From positions 42,820,594-42,884,593 of the forward strand of contig NC_073307.1 of the NCBI RefSeq assembly GCF_027595985.1: 64,000 nucleotides of DNA. Reading direction: 5' to 3'. Positions 32,891-42,912 of the stretch are shown in pieces (position 1 is the stretch's first letter; every line of letters begins with the position of its first letter). Both the position numbers and the translations under genes were made by a program. The notes under the pieces are model-generated. The model searched no databases, was not told the origin of the DNA, and was given only the letters and a program-made list of their open reading frames with translations. This DNA comes from Sorex araneus (Eukaryota > Chordata > Mammalia > Eulipotyphla > Soricidae).

Positions 32891-33240
32891 TTCGGATGTA
32901 AATACACCTTAATTAATAGTACTCAGCATGCACCCTCCTTATTTGCAAATGCTTTATGTTCTCAGATGTGTTGACTCACGGGATCATTCGGCTTCTTTTA
33001 TTAAGTATCAGATGTATAGCAGTTTACATCACTGGCTTTTTTCTTTTTTCTTTTTTGCCTCTGGTTTAGATCCAAAGACTTTAATAACCAGCCCTAATGC
33101 TTGCTTCTCGGTAATGCTGTTAGGAAATAAAAGCATCTGTTGTCGAAGCTTCCCTAACAGATTAAACAAAGACCTTTTCTTAATCGAGTTGTTACTTAAG
33201 AGAGTATTAATCAAATAGTTAAGTCAGGAGAAAAATGATC
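32891..33240. promoter_or_regulatory. AT-rich candidate enhancer with POU-like palindrome
   Basis: Repeat-free segment containing TTAATTAAT near 32910, the palindrome ATTTGCAAAT (octamer/C-EBP-like) at 32941-32950, 'actttaataac', 'taaacaaag' and 'gtattaatcaaat'. The motif density and absence of insertions resemble a conserved non-coding element. Inferred only. Confidence 0.35.
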
Positions 33241-33387
33241 AATGCTTTGAAAACATAGCCCTCTCTCCTTAAGAACATATAAACCTCACTCATTTCTGAG
33301 AACAGATTCCAAGTTTGATGGCATGTCAAACTCTCAGGAGTTTTATTGCTGAGTCTGGGTGCTGAAAAAGAAACAAATAGAGCTTGA

Positions 33388-33388
<1 letters not shown>

Positions 33389-33467
<79 letters not shown>

Positions 33468-33528
33468 CAGAGAGAGAGAGAGAGAGACAGAGAGAGAGAC
33501 AGAGACAGACACAGAGAGACAGAGAAGA
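33389..33528 (+). repeat. (TG)n(AG)n compound microsatellite
   Basis: A TG tract (33389-33430) passes directly into an AG-rich tract with GACAGA interruptions. It could adopt Z-DNA next to triplex (H-DNA). Confidence 0.95.
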
Positions 33529-35050
33529 GGCACATGTCTTGGCTAGGAGTTCAAATAGAATGCCCTAGAAGGAGTTGAAGCGAAATATTTCCATAAAAAT
33601 TGAAAACGAGTTTTTCCAATAACATCAGAGCAGTGACCCTCTAGGACACATGGTGCCCATGTCCTGGTACTATTACTGCTACTTCTTTAATGTCCCTAGA
33701 GTAAAAGGGATATACTTGAAAAGATATTAATATATTTTTTAAAAATTTTATTCAAGTCTTTCTAGAATAGCAGAAAAAAATTTTAATAGCAGAAAAATTG
33801 ATGCAGGAGCAGAACAGAACGATGACTTCATGGAAATCAGGCAACAAGTCTAAGGAAAAATATAGGTTTAGAACCGAAAATAAATTGATGATATAACACC
33901 TTTCCATTCTGTTCCCTCTTTTTCTTTTTTTTTCTTTTTCCAGAGAATCTATATTTATGGAAAAGTCAGTTGATTGCTTATCAGGCTGAGGCTCAAAGCT
34001 CCTGTTTGCTCAGACAGAGCGATAATGAGCAATAAAAAGAGGTGGGAATGGGTCTAGTGAAGAGAGATGAAATCAGGGAAAATGGGTGGGCTCCCATAGT
34101 AGCTGTGGGTCTCTGAGTTTTGAAAGTATTGTGCCTCCCCTGGGCGCTGTTACGTTAATTGGAGGAGGGTTAGGATAAGGATCTGTGTAATGAGGATGGG
34201 GGCTTTCCAGGCAATCTGGCTGGAAAGGCTGGCGGCTGACTCCAGGGAAGAGCTGCCGGTAATTACCTAGTTACAGCCCCAAGGCTCAGTGGACAGGTGA
34301 TGGAAAGCAAGTGTTTCTCTGCCCACCTCCACAGCCAGCCCAGCCGAAATGCATCTCTGCTCAACCACGCCCGAGAGCGTATTAGAAATGCAGATGCCGG
34401 TGGCTCAGACCAGGCCCTCTGCATGTGAGCCTGCATTTTGACAAGGGAATTTCTGTGCACATTCATGTTTGCTAATAACTGCTGGAAAGGTCACAGGCAT
34501 GAGAGAGAAAGCGTGTGTAGTAGAGTGTGCGGTGCAGAAATTGTGGATGATATGGGAAGACGTGGGGCGGGGGTTTAGGAGGCGGTAGCTTGCTCCAGTG
34601 TGGCAATAGGACAACAGTCCCGGGGACTTCAACTTTTGAGCTGCAAAGCAACGTGTTGGAGACAGCTGTCTGCACCTTGCACCCTGACTTACTCCTGTGG
34701 AGTCACAAGAGCCCCAGTATTTGTAGCCAAGCCCCAAGGCAGGTAATGGTGATCATAAATGCACCCCTGATCCCAGGGGCTGGATGGACTATGGCTATCA
34801 CGAGATTTCTGGGCTTTGACTCCAGGAAACCCCCGACTTTGCCTTTGGCCTCCAGCACACTTAAAGTATTCAAATGTTTTGTTGTTGTATTAAAGCTTCC
34901 TGCCTCCAGGGTGCTTTCTAGCCCTTTCGAGATCATCTTAGTCATCCTAACAGCTTCGGAAAGTAGCTCACTCGTCTAGCTCCCCATTCCAAAGCTTGCC
35001 TGAGGATTTTTGCCGTTGCCCCTGAAATTTGCTGAGTGGTGGAACTCATC
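33529..35050. other. Unique sequence with candidate conserved part
   Basis: 33.94-34.27 kb is repeat-free with 'gcgataatgagcaataaaaag', 'gttacgttaattgg' and 'ccggtaattacctag'; the last is an imperfect palindrome around TAATTA. No exon is supported. Confidence 0.3.
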
Positions 35051-35054
35051 TATC

Positions 35055-35312
35055 CCAAGACTGTGAAAACATTATCAGAACAAGGGACATTCACGCCAAT
35101 GCTTATTGCATCGTGATATACAGCAACTGAAAAGTGGATTCCAACCCTTTGTTCGATCATTGGTAGAGACAGTGTAACCCATGTATACCATCGAAATCTA
35201 TTTTTAGAAATGAATTTTTGCCATTGACAATAAGGTAGAAAGAACTGAGGGAATCTGGTAAAGTGAACTGAGTCAGGAATGAAAGGATAAGTATTGAATG
35301 GTTTCACCCAGG
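35055..35312 (+). mobile_element. Old L1 ORF2 3' remnant
   Basis: Word order matches the L1 ORF2 end at high divergence: 'ggtagagacagtgtaacccatgtataccatcgaa' corresponds to the 'aaactgtggtacatatacaccatgga' region. 'ggaatctggtaaagtgaactgagtcaggaatgaaaggataag...ggtttcac' corresponds to 'atgctaagtgaaataagtcagaaagagaaagac...ggtttcac'. No frame survives. Older than the other two L1s here. Confidence 0.55.
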
Positions 35313-35349
35313 TGTGCCAACTAAGGACAGATTATTGGTGAACAGGGGA

Positions 35350-35518
35350 TGAAGAAGAGTTCAGGAGTTATGGTGTTTACTTTGCATCCCTGCTTCAAAT
35401 TCCTGGCACTACACATGGTACCCTGAGCATCACCAAGAATTACTACTGAGCACAGAGCCAGAGACAGCCCCTGAGCACCACCAGTTGACCCCGCCCCCCC
35501 CCCCCCCCCCACACACAC
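35350..35518 (+). mobile_element. Diverged SOR-type SINE with C-run
   Basis: 'gttatggtgtttactttgcatccctgcttcaaattcctggcactacacatggtaccctgagcatcaccaagaattactactgagcacagagccagag...gagcaccaccagttgacc' then a C-run (35493-35510) and 'acacacac' where the tail should be. Confidence 0.65.
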
Positions 35519-37404
35519 CTACATCTCCCTGACCCAAGATATGATGAACAGACAAGGGACAAAGAGGAAGACTGGACACTGGCAACAGAGCTAAGAGTAC
35601 AGGAGCAGGAAAAGGTGGAGGAGGAGTAAGGAAAGATGGTTTGTAAAAACAGATGCTGCTTTCCAGAGCAGGCAGTTGCCACATCCAAGAGACATCTCCA
35701 GGCCTCCATAGACAACTGAATGAGCTCTTCTATGTTCTTTTCCCAGTCTGGGCGGCCCTGTTCCTGAGCCACCAAGTCCCTTAGGGTGTAAGTGAATATG
35801 ACTCTTGCATAGTTTTCCTGATTGTGGCAGGTGAAGTGCTAGATGAGCCCTTTGTCACTTAACCGTTTATGGCTAAGCCTGAACGCAATAAATACCAAGC
35901 TGGAGAAACATTGACTAGAAGTGGTGCTATCACAATGATTACTAACCTATTTATGTCCCTTTGGCATTGATGACCTTAGGCCTGCATGGCAGGTTAAAGT
36001 CTTCAGGGTTTTGGACATCGCTTCTGAGAAGCACATGAAAATGCAGCAGATGGCACGCAGACCCACATTCCACCCCAGCCCAGACCTGGCAGTGAGGATC
36101 GGGAAGCTGCTTCTTCCGTGATCTACCAACTCCGAGAAGAAAGGGCCAGGCAGTCTTACGGTGATCAGAAGGACAGCCGCTACACTCTTAAAGCAGAAAG
36201 CATAACTATGAGGGTCGTTGAAGACCTAAAAGTCTAGCCCACGGTCCCTAGTTTTCCAAATATTTTTTTGAAACACCAGCGGTGCCACTGCCTTCCTTTC
36301 TCTACCCAGTATATGTTAACCTGCATGAGGAACAAAGCAGAGAATGTCACCTAACCTAGCACTCTCCAGCTGTATTTGAAGAGCCTGCCCCAAAGATTTA
36401 GAGATTTGATGGAGAAGTCAAGAGGAGAGAGAATCTGTGAAATCTAATTCTAAGCCACAAGCTCATTGAGGCATCAATTTCACAACACTGGGGACTATCT
36501 AGACTTCCAACTTATACCCCAGCAGATTGTTAGCGGGCTCCGGGACCTGGCTCTGGAACTCTTACATGAGTTTTAGTGAACAAATAATAACTGCAGGGGA
36601 AATAAGGAATGTTGACCTCATTCTCCCTGCCCAAGGTCTTTTGAAAAAATAAAATTCCACACGCCAATTCCTACATCTCAAATGAAGAGGGGAGATGAGG
36701 ACACTCCACATTTGAGCCTTCTCTAAGCTCCCCTCCCAGCAGAGGGACAGATTTCTGCAGATATTAGAAGGAAATGAGTGGGCATCCACCCCTACACTGC
36801 TGAGATAGCACAGGAGGCTTCCCAGTGGCACAAATAAAGCATCTTAAAGAAGTTAAGGTTTGGGTCTGCCCCAGATACTCATTCATGTGTAACATGTTAC
36901 CAAGTTCACGCTAACTATTCATTAGCGTTTGAACTCCTAATGACAGTCACAGGAGTGGGACTGACAGAATGAACTTGTGTGGGAGGCCTCTCCGTGCAGA
37001 AGCAGGCATGGTAATTAACCCTTTGTGCTGTCTGCATCAGTGGTGTTCATCTGGGTTGCCTCTTAAAGGGGCTGCAATTCAGGTGCTGCAGAACGTCAGG
37101 GTGCGTCAAAACACAGCAACAGTCCACCAGAGTAGGTGCCCTGATAACATCATTTCATTCGATACTGTTTCATGAACATGTTGATAGGATAAAATTAATT
37201 CCCTCCAATGATGAACAAAACATCTGAGAACCTAGTTTCTATATGCATCTTTAACTTGGTTTCTGTATATATCCTTATGTTCTCTTAAGGCCAGAGGTCC
37301 CACGAACCTATCCATGGCCTAGAAACACCAGGATATCAGTAGCAGGAGTGAGTGAATGAGTGAGGAGTAAGTGAGGAATCAGTATGACAGTTTCAGAGAT
37401 TTTA
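35519..37404. other. Unique sequence, nothing recognised
   Basis: About 1.9 kb without SINE or L1 that I can see, mixed composition. No gene or conserved-looking motif cluster stands out. Confidence 0.3.
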
Positions 37405-37439
37405 ACACGCGCGCGCGCGCACACACACACACACACACA
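37405..37439 (+). repeat. (CG)n(CA)n alternating tract
   Basis: A pure (CG) run followed by (CA), a Z-DNA-prone composition. An uninterrupted CG run is unusual in a methylated mammalian genome. Confidence 0.95.
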
Positions 37440-38249
37440 TCCTCCGCCACTATCACAATAAACATAACAGGAGGACTTCTGAAAACAAACACACCTGGGT
37501 AAGATCAAAGACCAGAAGTGTGAATTTGAGCTTTGGTCGTGCGTGTTTAGTATAGGTGCCCTTAGCCTAGCTGTGGCCAAGTTGATATACAATCATGTCA
37601 TCTCCTGGTTCTTGAGTCCACCGGTTTTCTCATTGTTGCTGAGGCACAGAAATGCTACCAAGCAATTACAGTTCGAGAATGAGAAAATCCAGAACAGGCG
37701 CCTTTATTTTGCCCCAGTTAGTATGCAGTGGGGCAGAAAAATCTCCACCGTAAATAACTTACATTGTCATCTTAATATCATGATTGTGATTTTCACTGTC
37801 ATGGGACAGATTGAGAGCTTTGACATCAGTTCCACATTGCTGATGGAAAATATTATTTGCATGAGACTTTCTCTTGTCTGAGCTCAGACATGCCTGCAGA
37901 AATAGACCATCATCTCAGTGCCTAAAGATGCTGATCTGAAGTAGAAATTGTTGGCTGCTACTGCTGCCAGTCAGATGGCAAGAAACTGCCAGGAAGACAC
38001 AAGTGGAAAATGATCATTTGGGCCAAGTAATTTTTTTTCTCTTGTGCAACTTCTGAAATTGGGTATCCAAAATATAAGGATGTGTCATATGTATATACAC
38101 ATGCATACACATATATGTAAATACCTGCAGTATTAAATCAGTCTCTGTGGAACCTGAAAATGAAATAAAAAGGGGGTGTGGGGGGCAAGATCCTGATGCT
38201 TCACAAGTTCCTGCCCCATCTCTTGCCAAGTCATGGTTCTGACAGTGAA
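37440..38249. other. Unique sequence, nothing recognised
   Basis: AT-rich, with a low-complexity 'atgtatatacacatgcatacacatatatg' stretch near 38090. No gene seen. Confidence 0.3.
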
Positions 38250-38945
38250 AGATTGAAGTCCAGCCAGAATTTGGAAAAAACCCGAGTGCCCTAGAACAGA
38301 TGACTGGTTAAAGAAACTTTGGTACATCTACACAATGGAATACTATGCAGCTGTTAGAAAAAACGAAGTCATGAACTTTGCATATGGATCAACATGGAAA
38401 GTATCTGCTAAGTGAAATGAGTCAGAAAGAGAGGGACAGACATAGAAAGATTGCACTCATCTGTGGAATATAAAATAACAGAATAGGAGACTAGCACCCA
38501 AGAATAGTAGAAATAAGTACCAGTAGGTTGACTCCATGGCTTGGAAGCTGGCCTCATATTCTAGGGAAGAGGCAGCTCAGATAGAGAAGGGAACACCAAG
38601 TATAATGTGGTTGGAGACCACACGCGGGAAGGGTGATGCATGCTGAAAGTAGACTAGAGACTGAACACAATGGCCACTGAACACCCCTATTGCAAACCAC
38701 AACACCCAAATGGAGAGCGAGAACAAAATGGAATACCCTGCCACAGAGGCAGGGTGGGGTAGGGGGAGATGGGACTGGGGGGTGGGAGGGATACTGGGTT
38801 TATTGGTGGTGGAGAATGGGCACTGGTGAAGGGATGGGTTCTCGAACATTGTATGAGAGAAACATGAGCACGAAAATGTGTAAATCTGTAACTGTACCCT
38901 TACGGTGATTCACTAATAAAAGAAATAATAAATTAAAAAAAAGAA
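38250..38945 (+). mobile_element. L1 3' end (ORF2 C-terminus plus 3' UTR, A tail)
   Basis: 'gactggttaaagaaactttggtacatctacacaatggaatactatgcagctgtta' encodes the conserved L1 ORF2 end (WLKKLWYIYTMEYYAAV-like), followed by 'aagtgaaatgagtcagaaagagagggacagac'. The 3' UTR has a G-rich tract (38747-38808) and the copy ends in AATAAATT and an A tail at about 38945. It is 5'-truncated. Its terminal 3' UTR differs from the antisense copy at 28.6 kb. Confidence 0.88.
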
Positions 38946-39236
38946 ACATTGAAGTCAAGGTTGACATGGTGGGGGGCCCATTTATTTTGTATTTAGGACT
39001 GGGCTCAATCAGCTCAGAGAGACTTGAACTAGAATTGATAGTCAGAAATCAGGGACTTTCTAAACACATGACACAGGAGTTCCTCCAGAGTTAGACACCT
39101 CCACTTGGCAGAGAAGAGAATAGCAAAGTTTTTAATAATGCTGTTTGTTTTTAAATGAGCTGCATTTAACATAAGTTTTACTCACCTATTTTCAAAGCAT
39201 ATTTAAGATGACTACAAGTCAAACACTTGTTAATGG

Positions 39237-39408
39237 GGGCTGGAGCAATAGCACAGCGGGTAGGGCGTTTGCCTTGCACGCGGCCGACCCGGGTTTGATT
39301 CCCAGCATCCCATATGGTCCCCTGAGCACTGCCAGGAGTAACTCCTGAGTGCAAAGCCAGGAGGTAACCCTTGTGCATTGCCAGGTGTGACCCAGAAAGA
39401 AAAAAAAA
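39237..39408 (+). mobile_element. Young full-length SOR-type SINE with 16-bp target duplication
   Basis: Near-consensus from 'gggctggagcaatagcacagcgggtagggcg' (A box exact) through 'cgggtttgattcccagc' (B box with one change) to an A-rich tail. Perfect direct repeats AAACACTTGTTAATGG at 39221-39236 and 39409-39424 flank it. Confidence 0.95.
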
Positions 39409-39454
39409 AAACACTTGTTAATGGATACTTTTCTGTTTTTTAGTCTATCCACCT

Positions 39455-39516
39455 ATGTGTGTGTATATAGACACATATACACTTACATATACATACATAT
39501 ATGCACATCCACACAC
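39455..39516 (+). repeat. Low-complexity (TA/CA)-rich sequence
   Basis: Imperfect alternating 'tgtgtgtatatagacacatatacac...catatacatacatatatgcacatcc'. Confidence 0.7.
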
Positions 39517-39581
39517 CCATGACTATTAATAATAACTATGTGCCCGGAAAAAAAATCTCTTCTAAAGAAAATATAAGATTG

Positions 39582-39748
39582 GAGGCTGGAGAGATAGTAC
39601 AGCACATAGGATGCTTGGCTCGCATGTGGCTGAACCAGATTTGATCTCTGGCACCACATATGGTCCCCTTCCCACCAAGAGTAATCCCTGAGCTAGGAGT
39701 AAGCCCTGAATACTGCTGGCTATATCCCAAAAGCAAACAAACAAAAGG
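39582..39748 (+). mobile_element. SOR-type SINE
   Basis: 'ggaggctggagagatagtacagcacatagg', B box variant 'gatttgatctctggc', 'accacatatggtccccttcccaccaagagtaatccctgag' and tail 'caaacaaacaaaag'. Diverged. Confidence 0.8.
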
Positions 39749-39755
39749 AGAATAT

Positions 39756-40040
39756 CATATTGATCACTGTATCACTGTATCACTAGCATTCTGTTGCGCA
39801 TCAACTGCTTTAGCAGGCTCCAGTAACATCTCCATTCATCCCTGTCGTGTGAAGTGTAAACCAATGGCCCTGCTTGCTCCAGGAACATGAAGAGCACGTT
39901 GTTGTTATTGTTTTTGGAATATCGAATATGTCACGGGTAGCTTGCCAAGCTCTGCCATACGGGTGGGATATCCTCGGTAGTTTTGCCAGGCTCTCTGAGA
40001 GAATTGGAGGCTTTGAGCTTATATAGCTGAGCCAGAGGTG
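39756..40040 (-). mobile_element. Composite SINE (non-standard body), antisense
   Basis: Does not carry the usual SOR body. 'ggaatatcgaatatgtcacgggtagcttgccaagctctgccatacgggtgggatatcctcggtagttttgccaggctctctgagag' and the left part 'gtatcactagcattctgttgcgcatcaactgctttagcaggc' match the reverse complement of the element at 42218-42462. This defines a second family sharing the tRNA head. Here the head is largely lost. Confidence 0.75.
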
Positions 40041-40297
40041 GTTCATGGGTGTGTCTCCTACATACGTAACTTTTGGCCATTTAATTTCTTGGTAAACTTG
40101 GCCCCAAGTTGTTGGAGTCTGGCTAAAGGCACATCAGCAATTTTGGGGTATCTGGAAGCCTGAAGGGACCATCAGGTTGCTGATGCACTCACCCCACAGG
40201 TATAGGTTGACCTATACCCCCATCAGATTGATCATATTAAAAAAATAGAATAACCTTTCATCTAGCTATATGTTTTCAATATAAATATAGGAGGTTT

Positions 40298-40448
40298 AAA
40301 GCCAGAGAGATAGTGGAGTGGGTTAGGTACTTTCCTTGCATATGACTGACCTGAGTTTGATCCTTTGCACCCTATATCCCCTGATCCCGGCCAGGAGTGA
40401 TCCCTGAGCTCAGAGTCAGGAGCAAGCACTGAGAGCAACCAAATGCGG
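40298..40448 (+). mobile_element. SOR-type SINE
   Basis: 'taaagccagagagatagtggagtgggttagg', B box variant 'gagtttgatcctttgc', body 'ggccaggagtgatccctgagctcagagtcaggag' ending 'gcaaccaaatgcgg'. Diverged. Confidence 0.75.
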
Positions 40449-40520
40449 TTAAGTGACAGAGCACCTATATTGCATGTGTGGGGCCCTGGTTTGATTCCCG
40501 GCACTGCAAGAAAGAACAAC
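40449..40520 (+). mobile_element. Second SINE head fused to the previous copy
   Basis: 'taagtgacagagcacctatattgcatgtgtggggccctggtttgattcccggcactgcaag' is a second tRNA-like head with B box and no body, followed by a (CCA)n-like stretch. It could be an independent insertion or a dimer. Confidence 0.55.
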
Positions 40521-40904
40521 CACCACCACCACCACCCAGGTTATCACCGAAAAATGAATAAGAGAAAATGAACTTGCTGCAGAGAGGCTAATGGAACAGA
40601 CAGTGAGATGAGAAAATTCTCAAGAACACTTCCTTGACAAACTAAAAATTAACCTGACAAACTCATGTAACACATTCTATGTCTAGTGAAGTTTAAGGTA
40701 CATTGCAAAGAACAAATGATGTGAGTGATGATACAAATAATTAAAATCTTATATTAAAAGGGCTAAGACTAGTAAACATCATAATATAGAGTATCTGGAC
40801 TTCAAAGATCTTGCAAACGCCCCTGGTAATGAGCATTGACCCACTGATGCCAATAATGTGTGAACAATTTCAGGTGGGAAAATCAAGTTTTGAACACACC
40901 TATA

Positions 40905-40906
<2 letters not shown>
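40521..40906. other. Unique AT-rich sequence, nothing recognised
   Basis: No exon or named repeat. Confidence 0.3.

Positions 40907-40956
<50 letters not shown>
40907..40956 (+). repeat. (GT)n microsatellite
   Basis: About 25 GT units, the longest pure GT tract in the window. Confidence 0.95.
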
Positions 40957-40957
<1 letters not shown>

Positions 40958-41026
40958 TGCTTGCGTCTGTGTCTGTGTGTGATTTGAGGAGAATTTATCT
41001 AGTACAAATTAAAGATGGGCCAGACC

Positions 41027-41104
41027 TGTCCCTGTTAGGGAAATTACTAAAATGTAGTATAGGCATGTCCCTGTTGGGGAAATTACTAAAATGTAGTGTA
41101 ATAA
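41027..41104 (+). repeat. 39-bp tandem duplication
   Basis: Unit starting TGTCCCTGTT at 41027 and again at 41066. The shared part, running to 'aaattactaaaatgtagt', differs at one or two positions only. Confidence 0.85.
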
Positions 41105-41605
41105 AATATTCAGGATTGTCATCTTCGAGTATTAGGATCCTGTTTCTCTGGAGTATGACCTCAGAGCAGGAGATTAGCTCTGCAACTGCTCTCCCAGCTG
41201 CAGGGGGCTGGGGGCTCTTACAAGCCATGGTCATCAATGATTGGCCTTGTTCTCAGCTGGCAAAATAATGAGAATGCTTTCCAGAAGCATTTCCAGTCTG
41301 CAGCCATTTTTATTTAAATAGCCTTAGAATCAGGAATAGATGATGAGATATTATGAGAAAAATGACACCCAAGGATGGTGTCATGATAAATTAAAAAATT
41401 AAAATTAAAAAAACAAAACCAAAGCAGCTGGTTTCACCTCCAGCTGTAGGAAGCATGTTACACCTTATGCTTATCTATCATCACAGTGAAACCTCACTGC
41501 CCAAAGGTGCCTGGTGCTGAAGACTGAAATAAACGCTACTTGTTCTAACTTCCAAGAGTAGATGTGGAACATAAGGATAAGGTATCAATGCTTACAATTG
41601 TATGA
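41105..41605. other. Unique sequence, nothing recognised
   Basis: AT-rich with an A-rich low-complexity patch near 41390-41420. No gene seen. Confidence 0.3.
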
Positions 41606-41606
41606 T

Positions 41607-41800
41607 GTGGCACCAGAGAGAATAATACATCAGGTTAAGGTGCTTGTCTTGCATGTAGCCAACCTCTGTTCAATCCCTAGCATGGCTTATGGTTCCCCAG
41701 ATCCCACCAGGAGTGATTCCTGGGCACAGAGCCAAAGGTAAACCCTGAGTACTGCTGAGTATGGCCCAAAAACAAAAGAAGAAAAAAAAAGAAAAAGATG
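41607..41800 (+). mobile_element. SOR-type SINE
   Basis: 'ggcaccagagagaataatacatcaggttaagg', 'tgttcaatccctagc', 'ccaccaggagtgattcctgggcacagagcc', 'ctgctgagtatggccc' and a long AAAAG-rich tail. Moderately diverged. Confidence 0.78.
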
Positions 41801-42209
41801 TATATCCTAAGGAATGAAGAATAATACACAATTACAAATGATACTTCCTTCATGTCAATGAATGATTGAATTCCCACCAAAAAAAAAAAAGTAAAGAATA
41901 TATTTACTATCCAAAATGATATTGGTTAAGTAATCATACAAAGTGCCAGGAAGAAACAGAAAATTCTAGGCACGCTTTAGAAGCTCTCATGGTTGACCTG
42001 GTGCCTATTCTTTGGGACAGACTAGAGTGTGGCATAGTGGGATTTGAGATTGGAGGTAATGTTCAATCTACCATGTTCATTTTAGCTATTTTTGTCATGA
42101 GAAGGCTACTATGTATTGTTCATATAATATCAGTACATGAAGTCAGCCTTTAATTATATTGTAACAGGTACATAGCAGGTTAAGCACAAGACAGAAATAC
42201 TCCAAAATA
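41801..42209. other. Unique sequence, nothing recognised
   Basis: AT-rich; an A-run at 41879-41891. No gene or further repeat. Confidence 0.3.
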
Positions 42210-42217
42210 GTTATTGA

Positions 42218-42462
42218 TAGTACAGCGGGCAGGGCATTTGCCTTGCCCGTGGCCGACCCAGGTTCGATTCCTCTGCCCCTCTTGGAGAGCCCGGCAAGCT
42301 ACCAAGAGTATCCCGCCCACACGGCAGAGCCTCGCAAGCTCCCCATGGCATATTCAATATGCCAAAAACAGTTACAACAAGTCTCACAATGGAGACATCA
42401 TTGGTGCCCGCTTGAGCAAATGGATGAACAACGGGAGGACCGTGCTACAGGACAGTGGACCG
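42218..42462 (+). mobile_element. Composite SINE: tRNA head with a different body
   Basis: Begins with a slightly truncated SOR-type head ('tagtacagcgggcagggcatttgcc', B box 'ggttcgattcc'). It then switches to 'tctgcccctcttggagagcccggcaagctaccaagagtatcccgcccac...ggcatattcaatatgcc...ctcacaatggagacatcattggtgcccgcttgagcaaatgg'. The same body is at 39756-40040 in reverse. Short GTTATTGA repeats at 42210-42217 and 42463-42470 may be the target duplication. Confidence 0.8.
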
Positions 42463-42470
42463 GTTATTGA

Positions 42471-42912
42471 AAGCACAAAACAAAACAACAAAATACATCT
42501 AGAAACACCCACTATGATCCTGTTGTTGAGACGGGTCCTCTAGGGAGCACTGGTGGAACGGTGCTGAGAGCCGCGCCTTTGGGTGGTCTGCCGGTGGGAG
42601 GTCTTCTCTGGGCCACTGCACCCTGACCATCCACGTGAGGACTTCCACACACCCTTTGGTCATCAGAAAACATGATGAGCATGCCTGGCAGCAGTTTATT
42701 GTGATGGAGAGATGATGTTTTAAAAGAACCAATAAAGACCACCTCTGACTAACACTGGGAAAAAACAAAGCCAAACTGTTGGGCCACAGAGATGGATAAA
42801 AGTTGAAGGAAGTTTCATGTTTGGGTGTGAAGGTTACAGCTCACTGTCCTTACAGAGCTCCTGAGTTGAGGGGTTTTGTTGGTTTATTCTTGGGGCATGG
42901 TAGAGGAGAGTT
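42471..42912. other. Unique sequence, nothing firm
   Basis: Includes an AATAAA in 'ccaataaagacc' near 42731 and a moderately CpG-containing stretch (42535-42590). A minus-strand frame crosses it without recognisable domain. A worn retropseudogene cannot be excluded. Confidence 0.3.

Noticed and set aside
33219-33533. Ser/Leu and His/Thr-repeat frames over microsatellites, here and at 57137-57484 and 55790-56149
   Set aside because: Direct translations of (TG)n, (AG)n, (CT)n and (CA)n tracts; not proteins.
42499-42774. Minus-strand frame after the composite SINE
   Set aside because: No domain recognised; the nearby AATAAA on the plus strand is in the opposite orientation.
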